Shown here: piece after piece, positions 8,048-14,271 of the stretch | Position numbering within the stretch: the first letter of the stretch is position 1 | Layout: the number at the start of each line of letters is the position of its first letter | Source: Candidatus Nomurabacteria bacterium CG_4_10_14_0_2_um_filter_30_12 | GTDB taxonomy: Bacteria; Patescibacteriota; Minisyncoccia; Phycocordibacterales; UBA9973 | Length of the DNA: 14,280 nt | NCBI GenBank assembly: GCA_002792755.1 | Contig: PFOY01000035.1 | Location: forward strand, 1 to 14,280 | Direction of reading: 5' to 3' | The notes under the pieces: model-generated | Databases searched by the model: none | What the model was told of the DNA's origin: nothing | What the model saw: only the letters and a program-made list of their open reading frames with translations | Program-made: the position numbers and the translations under genes

Positions 8048-8049
8048 AT
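8036..8049. promoter_or_regulatory. 14-bp perfect palindrome over the -10, possible operator
   Basis: ATATGATATCATAT is a perfect 14-bp palindrome covering the -10 box of the PaaX-like gene. A dimeric winged-helix protein bound here would block RNA polymerase, so autorepression is plausible. AT-rich DNA gives such palindromes by chance fairly often. Confidence 0.4.
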
Positions 8050-8053
8050 TACT

Positions 8054-8572
8054 ATGTCAAGTAAATCACAATATTCCAATAAAATACTTAAAATTTTAGC
8101 CGAAAAAGCAGTTATTTCTGTAGATTCAATTAAAGAATCAAAAGACCAAAAAACTAGTTACGCACTTAGTCGTTCCATAAAGAATCTTATAGAATCTGGA
8201 TGTATTGAAGTACTAAAATCAGACAATAAAAACTATTTAAAACTTACTAAAAAAGGTAAAAATAAATTAAATTCTATCAAACTTGAAGGAGATGGTGCTC
8301 TTGTGTCTACATCATGGGATGGCTTGTGGAGAATTATAATTTTAGATATACCAGAAGAAAGAAAAAGTAAACGAGAAGCTTTGCGTTACCTTCTTAAAAA
8401 AGCAAATTTTGTTTGCATAAAAAATACTGTATGGATATCTCCACTACCTTATGAACATCTTTTTACAAACATTAAAAAAGATTTAAATCTAGGAACAGAA
8501 CTTATGATAATAGTCACAGATAAAATTGATGAAGAAACAAAACTAATTTTTTTAAAAAGTATTAAAAAATAA
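8054..8572 (+). CDS. PaaX-like winged-helix regulator with Cas2-like domain
   Basis: 172 aa. Residues 1-75 look like a winged helix-turn-helix: helices around KILKILAEK and ALSRSIKNLIESGCIEV, then a wing with YLKLTKKGKNKL. Residues 88-160 (WDGLWRIIILDIPEERKSKR, then VWISPLPYE and MIIVTDKID) match the Cas2-like ferredoxin-fold domain of PaaX-type repressors. In Patescibacteria such proteins are common, often stand alone, and are sometimes labelled Cas2. The effector and targets are unknown. It is the only plus-strand gene here, divergent from dnaK with a 99-nt gap and convergent with the ABC exporter (25 nt). It lacks the usual C-terminal part of full-length PaaX. Confidence 0.75.
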   Translation: MSSKSQYSNKILKILAEKAVISVDSIKESKDQKTSYALSRSIKNLIESGCIEVLKSDNKNYLKLTKKGKNKLNSIKLEGDGALVSTSWDGLWRIIILDIPEERKSKREALRYLLKKANFVCIKNTVWISPLPYEHLFTNIKKDLNLGTELMIIVTDKIDEETKLIFLKSIKK

Positions 8573-8597
8573 AAATTTCAAAAGATATTCACTTTTT

Positions 8598-10382
8598 TCA
8601 GATTATATTTTTAAATCCTCCAGCTTGAAGATCCCAAAGTTTTTTATAAAGACCACTTTTTTTATTTAAAAGTTCTTCATGTGTACCATCTTCAATAATT
8701 TTTCCTTTTTCAAGAACTATAATTCTATCCATTTGTCTTATAGTCGAAAGTCTATGAGCTATGACTATCGTCGTCTTCCCTCTTATAAGTTTAACAAGAG
8801 CATCTTGAATTAAAGATTCAGAATGTGAATCCAAAGAAGATGTAGCTTCATCTAATATTAGTATTGGAGCATTTTTAAGAATAGCACGAGCAATAGCAAC
8901 ACGTTGACGTTCACCACCAGAGAGTTTTATTCCACGCTCACCTACATATGTCTCATATTTTAATGGTAATTGCTCTATAAAGTCATCACAATGAGCTAAA
9001 TGAGCCGCTACTAATACTTCTTCATCAGTAGCATCACGTCTGCCATAATGAATATTCTCCATCAAGGTACGATGAAAAAGCACAGGATCTTGAGGTACAA
9101 AAGCTATTTGTTCTCGAAGATTCTCCTGAGAAATTTCACTAATATCAATATTATCAATAGTAATTTGACCATCTGTTAAATCAAACAATCTCATAAGTAA
9201 TCGTACAAAAGTAGTCTTTCCTGCTCCAGAAGATCCAACAATAGCTATCTTTTGACCAGCTGGTATTGTTAAAGAAAAACTATCTAAAACTTTTGTATTA
9301 TTATTTTTATAAATATAAGTCACTTTATCAAAGACAACTTCCCCCTTTATATCTTTAGCCACTTCTTTAACTTCATCTAATATTTCATAAGATGTATCAA
9401 AAATAAGAGCCATCTCTTGAGCGTTAGCAAAACTATCATAGTAATTTCGAATGATACTAGCAAAACTCCATAAATTTTCACCAAGACGGACAAAATAAGT
9501 TTGCAATAATATCATTAGAGGTAAAGTAATAAGAGAAATTTGCCAATCACCAATAGCTACCCAAAAAATAATAAATTCAGTAATTATTAAATAAAAACTT
9601 TGAATAACAGTGAGTCCTTCCCATAAATACCAATTTAAAATGGTTGCTTTTTGTTGTTCTTCTATTACACCACCAGCATATTTCTTTTCATATTTATAAC
9701 CTGTAAAAAATTGTATCGAAGAATGATTACCAATAGCATCTGCCAAAACACCTGTAGTTTTACTATCAGCAATAGAAGCAATAACATCATATTTAAGTTT
9801 AAAACGAGTATAGATAAAAGCAGTAACTAAAAATACAACACAAAAAATACCTAAAATATAAGCATATTTGGGAAGTAAAGTATAAATAGCTATTACTGTT
9901 CCAACACTACGTATGAACAAAGGTAAACCATCTTGAGACATCTTGTCTGTTAATTTTTCAAAAGCATTTGCATACTTAGCGATTTTTTGAGTTAGTGAAC
10001 CACTAAAATTATTTGCAAAAAATGAATGTGAATGACCAATCATATATGAAAAAGCTTGCTCACGAAGACCTGCCTTAACATGCGATTCAAAATATGCAAG
10101 ACAAAATCCTGAAATTCTACGTATAACCCAACTCAATAAGTTTAATATTAAAATAAAGATTACTATAGATTTAGCAACTGAGACAACAGAGAAATTATTA
10201 GTAATCAAAACGTCCCAGAGTTTTAAATATTGAAGAGGTATATAAACACTAAGAGATGAATAAATTATTGTAAAAATAATAACAGTAAAAAAAGACACTT
10301 TATATTGTCTAATTATTTCCCAGTAATATTTTAGTACCAACTTGATACGTAAATTTGAATAATCTTTTTCTTTGTTCTGCAT
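8598..10382 (-). CDS. ABC exporter, fused membrane and ATPase domains
   Basis: 594 aa half-transporter of the ABCB/MsbA type, acting as a homo- or heterodimer in the membrane; the substrate is not evident. The membrane domain covers residues 1-330 with about six hydrophobic segments (for example 31-50, 67-88, 174-191, 259-278, 283-297). ATPase motifs are Walker A GSSGAGKT (383-390), Q-loop VPQDP (Q431), signature LSGGERQRVAIARA (487-500), Walker B ILILDEATSSLD (507-518) and switch histidine IAHRLSTI (H543). The frame is open to an ATG at 10469, but I chose the ATG at 10380-10382. A TATAAT promoter lies inside the longer version, and the protein from MQNKEKDYSN has a normal exporter N-terminus. 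It is transcribed separately from the Cys-rich gene C upstream. Confidence 0.93.
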   Translation of the reverse strand: MQNKEKDYSNLRIKLVLKYYWEIIRQYKVSFFTVIIFTIIYSSLSVYIPLQYLKLWDVLITNNFSVVSVAKSIVIFILILNLLSWVIRRISGFCLAYFESHVKAGLREQAFSYMIGHSHSFFANNFSGSLTQKIAKYANAFEKLTDKMSQDGLPLFIRSVGTVIAIYTLLPKYAYILGIFCVVFLVTAFIYTRFKLKYDVIASIADSKTTGVLADAIGNHSSIQFFTGYKYEKKYAGGVIEEQQKATILNWYLWEGLTVIQSFYLIITEFIIFWVAIGDWQISLITLPLMILLQTYFVRLGENLWSFASIIRNYYDSFANAQEMALIFDTSYEILDEVKEVAKDIKGEVVFDKVTYIYKNNNTKVLDSFSLTIPAGQKIAIVGSSGAGKTTFVRLLMRLFDLTDGQITIDNIDISEISQENLREQIAFVPQDPVLFHRTLMENIHYGRRDATDEEVLVAAHLAHCDDFIEQLPLKYETYVGERGIKLSGGERQRVAIARAILKNAPILILDEATSSLDSHSESLIQDALVKLIRGKTTIVIAHRLSTIRQMDRIIVLEKGKIIEDGTHEELLNKKSGLYKKLWDLQAGGFKNII

Positions 10383-10413
10383 AAAAAATAGGACACGTTT
10401 TGCCCTTATTTTT

Positions 10414-10442
10414 ATTATACCATAAAAAATTAAAAATGAAAA
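10414..10442 (-). promoter_or_regulatory. promoter of the ABC exporter gene
   Basis: TTTTCA (10437-10442), a 17-nt spacer and a perfect TATAAT (10414-10419) on the minus strand. It predicts a leader of about 25 nt before the ATG at 10382. It lies within the open frame upstream and so decides the start codon. Confidence 0.6.
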
Positions 10443-10467
10443 TTTTACTTCAGTTTTATATCTCTCC

Positions 10468-10493
10468 ATTTTAGAGACGGCCGTTCCTTAAAT
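10468..10493. repeat. imperfect 26-bp palindrome with GC-rich core
   Basis: The centre GACGGCCGTT is flanked by arms ATTTTAGA and CCTTAAAT; 10 of 13 positions pair and one more is a G-T. It lies between the stop of gene C and the exporter promoter. No T-run follows on either strand. It could be a weak terminator for gene C or a dispersed palindromic repeat. Confidence 0.45.
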
Positions 10494-10516
10494 GTAAGTA
10501 GTAAACTAGTCGAAAA

Positions 10517-11920
10517 TTAATATACTTCTTGCTGATAACAACGTTCACAATACACAATTTCAGGTCTTTCTGGTGCATAGCTTGTCTCAAATTCATTATT
10601 ACACCCTTCTTTCATACATTTCCTCTTATATAATTTAATACCATTACGCATTTTTATACGCTCAAAATATCTACAATTTGGACAAAATCTAGGTAATGGT
10701 AAATTCATTCTTTTGTAAAACTGAAATTCTTCTTTTATTATTTTAAATACTCCTATGCATTCATGGTTACATTCCCCCATATCGACATATTCTATTACTT
10801 TATTTATTATTGATTTATCTACATCTTTTATATCGTCTGACATGTTTTTATTCTTAATTTCTATTTGATAATTCCTTTCAATTTTTTCTTTCCATCTATA
10901 ACCTTCTTTTAAAACTTTTTCTTTAGTTAATGGAAAATAGTCTTGCGCTAAAGATTCATTATAAGAAAAAGGTGAAAATTCTATAGGAAAAAATTCACCA
11001 TATTTATATATAATTCCTTTTTTATCAATATATGGCATATCATTCATATGTTTTATTATTTTTTCTTTCAATTTAAAATACTCTTCTTTTTCGTATTGTT
11101 TATTTAAAATACAATATTGTTTATTACGAAGACCAGAACAAGCAAATACATCACCACACCCCATACAATTAAAAGAATATTCACTATTATGAGTACCTTT
11201 ACTGCAACGATAATTAAATTTATTATTATAACTTTCAGCACCAACAGAAGAACATTCGTAACATAATTCTGAATTTTCACCCCATTCTGTGCAATCAAAA
11301 CAATTTTTTACACTAGGTGAGAAAAAACATTGTAAATATTTACAATCTTCTCCTTGATTTACATAATAGCTTTTCAAAACATTTTTAGAATTATTAATAT
11401 ATTCTCCAGAAACATTAGAGTTATAACGTCCTTCAGTATATTTTCTTATACTTTTATTAAATATCAAATTTACTTTTTCCTTAATTTCTTTAATTGATTT
11501 ATAAGAACCAATATTTAATTCTTTAATACTTTTTTCATATTCTTCTTTTGAATATTGAATATTCCAAATACAATATTTTTTATTTCTTAAATTTACACAA
11601 CCAAAACAAGAACTACAACTAGATAAATCTCTAGAAAACCATACATTAATACAGTTTTCACAATGAGAAGAAAAAAAAGTTTGATAACATTTTGTAAGAT
11701 AAAAAGATTTATAACACAATTCTGATGATTCAATCCTCGTAATGTCTATTGAACTTTTTGTTTTATTAATTTCAGCACCATAAATACAATCTTCAGAATT
11801 TGTAGATACAAATACTAAATAACAATTCTTTAAATAATTTGCTCCCGTGCAATATTCACTATTTACTATATTCCAACAAGTTTGACTTGGATAAGGTACT
11901 TCTGAAATTAATTCTTTCAA
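10517..11920 (-). CDS. Cys-rich zinc-ribbon paralog C, 3' part after a frameshift
   Basis: This is the downstream 81% of a paralog whose 5' end is at 11917-12243 in another frame. The nominal start is a TTG at 11918-11920, inside a codon that would be Leu in the intact protein. It contains the two Cys/Tyr-rich repeat regions, ending in CFGCVNLRNKKYCIWNIQY and CSGLRNKQYCILNKQY, then GEFFPIEFSPFSYNES. The C-terminal double ribbon has FCPNCRYFERI, CMKEGCNNEFETSYAP and VYCERC, close to paralog B. Joined to the 5' part it would give about 575 aa, normal for the family. The long frame has stayed open with the family motifs intact, so the shift is recent, an assembly error in a 7-base homopolymer, or programmed slippage. 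Confidence 0.75.
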   Translation of the reverse strand: MKELISEVPYPSQTCWNIVNSEYCTGANYLKNCYLVFVSTNSEDCIYGAEINKTKSSIDITRIESSELCYKSFYLTKCYQTFFSSHCENCINVWFSRDLSSCSSCFGCVNLRNKKYCIWNIQYSKEEYEKSIKELNIGSYKSIKEIKEKVNLIFNKSIRKYTEGRYNSNVSGEYINNSKNVLKSYYVNQGEDCKYLQCFFSPSVKNCFDCTEWGENSELCYECSSVGAESYNNKFNYRCSKGTHNSEYSFNCMGCGDVFACSGLRNKQYCILNKQYEKEEYFKLKEKIIKHMNDMPYIDKKGIIYKYGEFFPIEFSPFSYNESLAQDYFPLTKEKVLKEGYRWKEKIERNYQIEIKNKNMSDDIKDVDKSIINKVIEYVDMGECNHECIGVFKIIKEEFQFYKRMNLPLPRFCPNCRYFERIKMRNGIKLYKRKCMKEGCNNEFETSYAPERPEIVYCERCYQQEVY

Positions 11921-12243
11921 TTGAGAAAAAAAGGTTTATTAAAATCATAATCTTTTCCATAAGCTAAACTATCCCACTCATCAGACCACCAAATATCACG
12001 TTCCCAAACTTTTAAGAGTGACTCTTGTGGAATAATAGAAAAAATAATATCATGAGTTTTATTACTCTTTCTTCTATATAAAACTCTATAATCACGAAAG
12101 GCCATCCTCTTTATCATTCTACATCCAGGACAAAAGGTTGGAGGAGGAACTTTTATTTTTTCATAAAAATTAAAATCTTCTGGCTCTATGGTGAACTGAG
12201 TCTTACAGTTTTGACATATTACGTTTTGTGGTTTATAATCCAT
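11917..12243 (-). CDS. Cys-rich zinc-ribbon paralog C, 5' part before a frameshift
   Basis: 108 aa ending TGA at 11917-11919. It has the first ribbon C10QNC13 and FC38PGC41R, then WWSDEWDSLAYGKDYDFNKPFF, after which the frame leaves the family pattern. The family reads PFFxQxxEL here, and a -1 step on the T run (11926-11932, plus-strand A7) restores it as PFFSQLKEL. All four cysteines of the second ribbon are replaced (S60, T63, E81, I84) with the spacing kept, so this ribbon cannot bind zinc in the usual way. The first 31 codons are identical in DNA to gene D. The ATG lies directly after the leader repeat. In the same frame upstream there is a TAA and no start codon, which fixes this start. 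Confidence 0.75.
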   Translation of the reverse strand: MDYKPQNVICQNCKTQFTIEPEDFNFYEKIKVPPPTFCPGCRMIKRMAFRDYRVLYRRKSNKTHDIIFSIIPQESLLKVWERDIWWSDEWDSLAYGKDYDFNKPFFLN

Positions 12244-12252
12244 AACTTTTTT
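12158..12252 (-). repeat. 95-bp exact repeat shared with the start of gene D
   Basis: 12158-12252 is identical to 14186-14280 (offset 2028), where the window ends, so the true repeat is probably longer. It covers the first 28-29 codons and the end of the leader. Outside it, the two genes are clearly diverged. Confidence 0.9.
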
Positions 12253-12325
12253 ACAGCCTGCCCCGTATGAAGCTTCGCTTTCGTTCGGGGTTCTGACAGT
12301 TTTTTATTTTTTGTTTATATTCCAT
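12251..12325 (-). CDS. 24-codon upstream ORF (leader) of paralog C
   Basis: ATG at 12323-12325 opens 24 codons ending TAA at 12251-12253, 7 nt before the main ATG. It begins MEYKQKIKNCQN; the main protein begins MDYKPQNVICQN. The end is PERKRSFIRGRL. It is the clearest of the three copies, since the alternative reading as an extension of the main gene is blocked by a TAA at 12304-12306 without a start codon. No Shine-Dalgarno sequence is visible. A perfect palindrome lies 14 nt upstream. Confidence 0.45.
   Translation of the reverse strand: MEYKQKIKNCQNPERKRSFIRGRL
12261..12290 (-). repeat. GC-rich palindrome in the leader of gene C
   Basis: This is the third copy of the element at 1922-1951. 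The stem CCCCG/CGGGG is fully paired here; AT(G) with CGT uses a T-G wobble, and AAGC/GCTT closes a 3-nt loop. Compared with copy A, a G-T pair has become G-C. Confidence 0.6.
12293..12321 (+). promoter_or_regulatory. possible antisense promoter upstream of gene C
   Basis: On the plus strand CTGACA (12293-12298), 17 nt, TATATT (12316-12321); each box has one mismatch to consensus. A start near 12328 would run into the terminator-like palindrome at 12340-12369 and give an RNA of about 45-50 nt. No transcript evidence exists, and AT-rich DNA makes false positives likely. Confidence 0.25.
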
Positions 12326-12339
12326 CTTATTTTCAATTT

Positions 12340-12369
12340 CCTTAACCTAGCATATATGCTAGGTTAAGG
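12340..12369 (+). terminator. 30-bp perfect palindrome with T-tail on the plus strand
   Basis: The arms CCTTAACCTAGCATA and TATGCTAGGTTAAGG are fully complementary. On the plus strand TTTTTCTAATTTTTT follows. On the minus strand, the direction of genes C and D, it is followed by AAATTG, so it is a poor terminator for gene D. It lies 14 nt upstream of the leader ORF of C, like the hairpin before B. Confidence 0.6.
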
Positions 12370-12374
12370 TTTTT

Positions 12375-12482
12375 CTAATTTTTTATCTTATACCATGATA
12401 CTTTAACTCTAAATTTAATAGTCTGCCAAAGCATTGGTAAAACTTGTTTTAAATATTCTATTTTATTTTTTATCTTTTTCAT
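12375..12482 (-). CDS. 35-aa basic small ORF downstream of gene D
   Basis: ATG at 12480-12482, TAG at 12375-12377; the ATG lies 4 nt after the stop of D. The peptide begins MKKIKNKIEYLKQ and ends VKVSWYKIKN. It has nine Lys, one Arg and one Glu (net about +9), two Trp and a hydrophobic middle (VLPMLW). Codon use fits the AT-rich genome. It resembles nothing I can name: it could be a real small cationic peptide translated by coupling with D, the decayed end of an older gene, or chance. The stretch ends just before the perfect palindrome. Confidence 0.35.
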   Translation of the reverse strand: MKKIKNKIEYLKQVLPMLWQTIKFRVKVSWYKIKN

Positions 12483-12486
12483 TTTA

Positions 12487-14271
12487 TTATACAAATTCAG
12501 CTTGATAACATTTTTTACAGTATACTATTTCTCGACGTTCGTCGCTGATAGCAGTTTCAAATTCATTCATACATGGACTATCCCCATGAGAATGTTTAAT
12601 CGTATTTTTATATTCTTTATTGTATGATTCTACACCATTACACATACATTTTCTATGCCATAATTTAGGTGGATTAATTTTTTTTAATCGTTCATAGTGC
12701 CTACAGTTTGGACAAAGTCGAGGTAATGTAATATTCATTTGTCTATAAAATTGTAATTCATTCGGTAAAATTCTAAAAGCGGTAGAGCATTGTTGATTAC
12801 ATTCCTTACCATTATGTTCACATTCTATTATTTCATTTAATACAGAATCATCTACATCTTTTATATGATTTGGTAAATCTTTCGTTTTTAATGTTATTTG
12901 ATAATCTCTTTCAGGAGGATTGTGCCAAGAAAAATTACATTTTTTTACTTCTTCTTTTTTAAGAGGAAAATATTGTTGAATTAGTGATTCATTATATGCC
13001 CACATTGAGTGTTCAGGTGGAAAATAGTCACCATATTTATAAATTCTACCATCTTTGTCTTTATAAGGTACGTTCATCATATGTTCTTTAATCTTGGGAA
13101 TTAATTTCTTATATTCTTCTTTTGAGTATTGTTTATTTAAAATGCAATATTTTTTATGTCTCAATTTAGCACAACCAAAACAATTTGAACAATTATATAA
13201 ATTCTCAGAATATTCTACATCAACCAAATTACTACTTGCTCTTACAAAAAAAGCTTTTTGGCACCTAGTACTACCTGTTGCTTGATAGAGTAATTCAGAT
13301 GTATCTCCTCCTAGTGTCACATCATAACTATCTTTTAATAATAAACCACTATAAAAAATATATTTACAATTTTCTACTCCATTAAAGACAGAAAAACAAA
13401 TCTTGCAATTTCTTGAATTTTTAATATTATCACCAATTACATTTGTTGAATTAATTATATTAGCAAAATGTTTTGGTGTTTTATAAAAAAGTTTCATAAA
13501 TTCTTGTTCTGCTTTTTGAACAATTTTATAATCTCCTAAATCCCATTTTTGTATCTCTTTTTGATATTCTTCTTTAGAATATTGTTTATTAAAAATACAA
13601 TATTTTTGATTTCTTAAATTTACACAACCAAAACAATTACTACATCCTAAACAATTAAAAAGAAAAGCTGAATCTAGAGATCCGTCTGAAAAATATGCAA
13701 ATTTAGTATTATAATTCTGATTTGAATTAAAAGCTTCATATACATGATCTCCATTAATTATAAAATCTGAGTCAATAGAATCTTTAACAAAAATTGGGGT
13801 TACGCAATAATAACAATTAATCGACTGTAATCCACTAAAAACATAAACGCAATTTTTGCAACGATCAATTCCACTACAATATTTACAATCTGTAGAATTT
13901 TTCATATTCATTGCTTGACAAGGAACAATTTTTCTTAATTCATGAAATTGTTCAAAAAATGTTTTATTAAAATCATAATCTTTCCCATATTCTGTTCCAT
14001 CCCAAGAATCTCCCCACCAACAAGAAGAACAAAAAACTTTATATGATGTTTCAGGAGAAAAATGACTTATTATTTTTTTACCACAATTATCACAAATATC
14101 ATTGTAAAGAGTCCTTTCCATAATATTAAGAAGCCTCCCAGTTAATCTACATTCCGGACAAAAAGTCGGTGGAGGGACTTTTATCTTTTCATAAAAATTA
14201 AAATCTTCTGGCTCTATGGTGAACTGAGTCTTACAGTTTTGACATATTACGTTTTGTGGTTTATAATCCAT
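12487..14271 (-). CDS. Cys-rich double-zinc-ribbon paralog D
   Basis: 594 aa; function unknown. The N-terminal double ribbon has C10xxC13, FC38PEC41R, C60DNC63 and C81SSC84WWGDSWD. Two Cys/Tyr-rich repeat regions end in NCFGCVNLRNQKYCIFNKQY (212-231) and NCFGCAKLRHKKYCILNKQY (363-382), 151 residues apart. Then GDYFPPEHS and a C-terminal double ribbon: C491/C495, C520PNC523R, C542, C567, YC585KKC588. It is longer than its relatives because of an insertion of about 20 residues with two His (545-566) between two of the C-terminal ribbon cysteines. The ATG at 14269-14271 is directly preceded by AAAAAAGTT, the end of the leader repeat seen in A, B and C; the rest lies outside the window. The gene is intact and is followed by a 35-codon ORF. 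Confidence 0.87.
   Translation of the reverse strand: MDYKPQNVICQNCKTQFTIEPEDFNFYEKIKVPPPTFCPECRLTGRLLNIMERTLYNDICDNCGKKIISHFSPETSYKVFCSSCWWGDSWDGTEYGKDYDFNKTFFEQFHELRKIVPCQAMNMKNSTDCKYCSGIDRCKNCVYVFSGLQSINCYYCVTPIFVKDSIDSDFIINGDHVYEAFNSNQNYNTKFAYFSDGSLDSAFLFNCLGCSNCFGCVNLRNQKYCIFNKQYSKEEYQKEIQKWDLGDYKIVQKAEQEFMKLFYKTPKHFANIINSTNVIGDNIKNSRNCKICFSVFNGVENCKYIFYSGLLLKDSYDVTLGGDTSELLYQATGSTRCQKAFFVRASSNLVDVEYSENLYNCSNCFGCAKLRHKKYCILNKQYSKEEYKKLIPKIKEHMMNVPYKDKDGRIYKYGDYFPPEHSMWAYNESLIQQYFPLKKEEVKKCNFSWHNPPERDYQITLKTKDLPNHIKDVDDSVLNEIIECEHNGKECNQQCSTAFRILPNELQFYRQMNITLPRLCPNCRHYERLKKINPPKLWHRKCMCNGVESYNKEYKNTIKHSHGDSPCMNEFETAISDERREIVYCKKCYQAEFV

Noticed and set aside
8054..8572. PaaX-like gene as a CRISPR Cas2 nuclease
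   Set aside because: The Cas2-like fold is fused to an N-terminal winged helix, and there is no cas1 or array nearby. A PaaX-type regulator fits better.
8573..8597. Terminator between the convergent PaaX-like and exporter genes
   Set aside because: Only A and T runs with a weak 7-bp A/T pairing are visible; no convincing stem.
10383..10469. Longer N-terminus of the ABC exporter starting at 10469
   Set aside because: The extra residues cover a good TATAAT promoter and part of a palindrome, and do not look like an exporter N-terminus.
11917..11919. TGA read as Gly or Trp (alternative code) in gene C
   Set aside because: Reading through the TGA continues in a frame unlike the family, while a -1 shift restores it. 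Trp elsewhere is TGG.
1902..12298. Leader repeats as integron attC sites with gene cassettes
   Set aside because: The repeats lie before, not after, the genes. The RYYYAAC/GTTRRRY core sites are not present, and no integrase is seen.
1902..12298. Leader repeats as a CRISPR array
   Set aside because: There are only three full copies, kilobases apart, each fixed to the start of a gene, without spacers.
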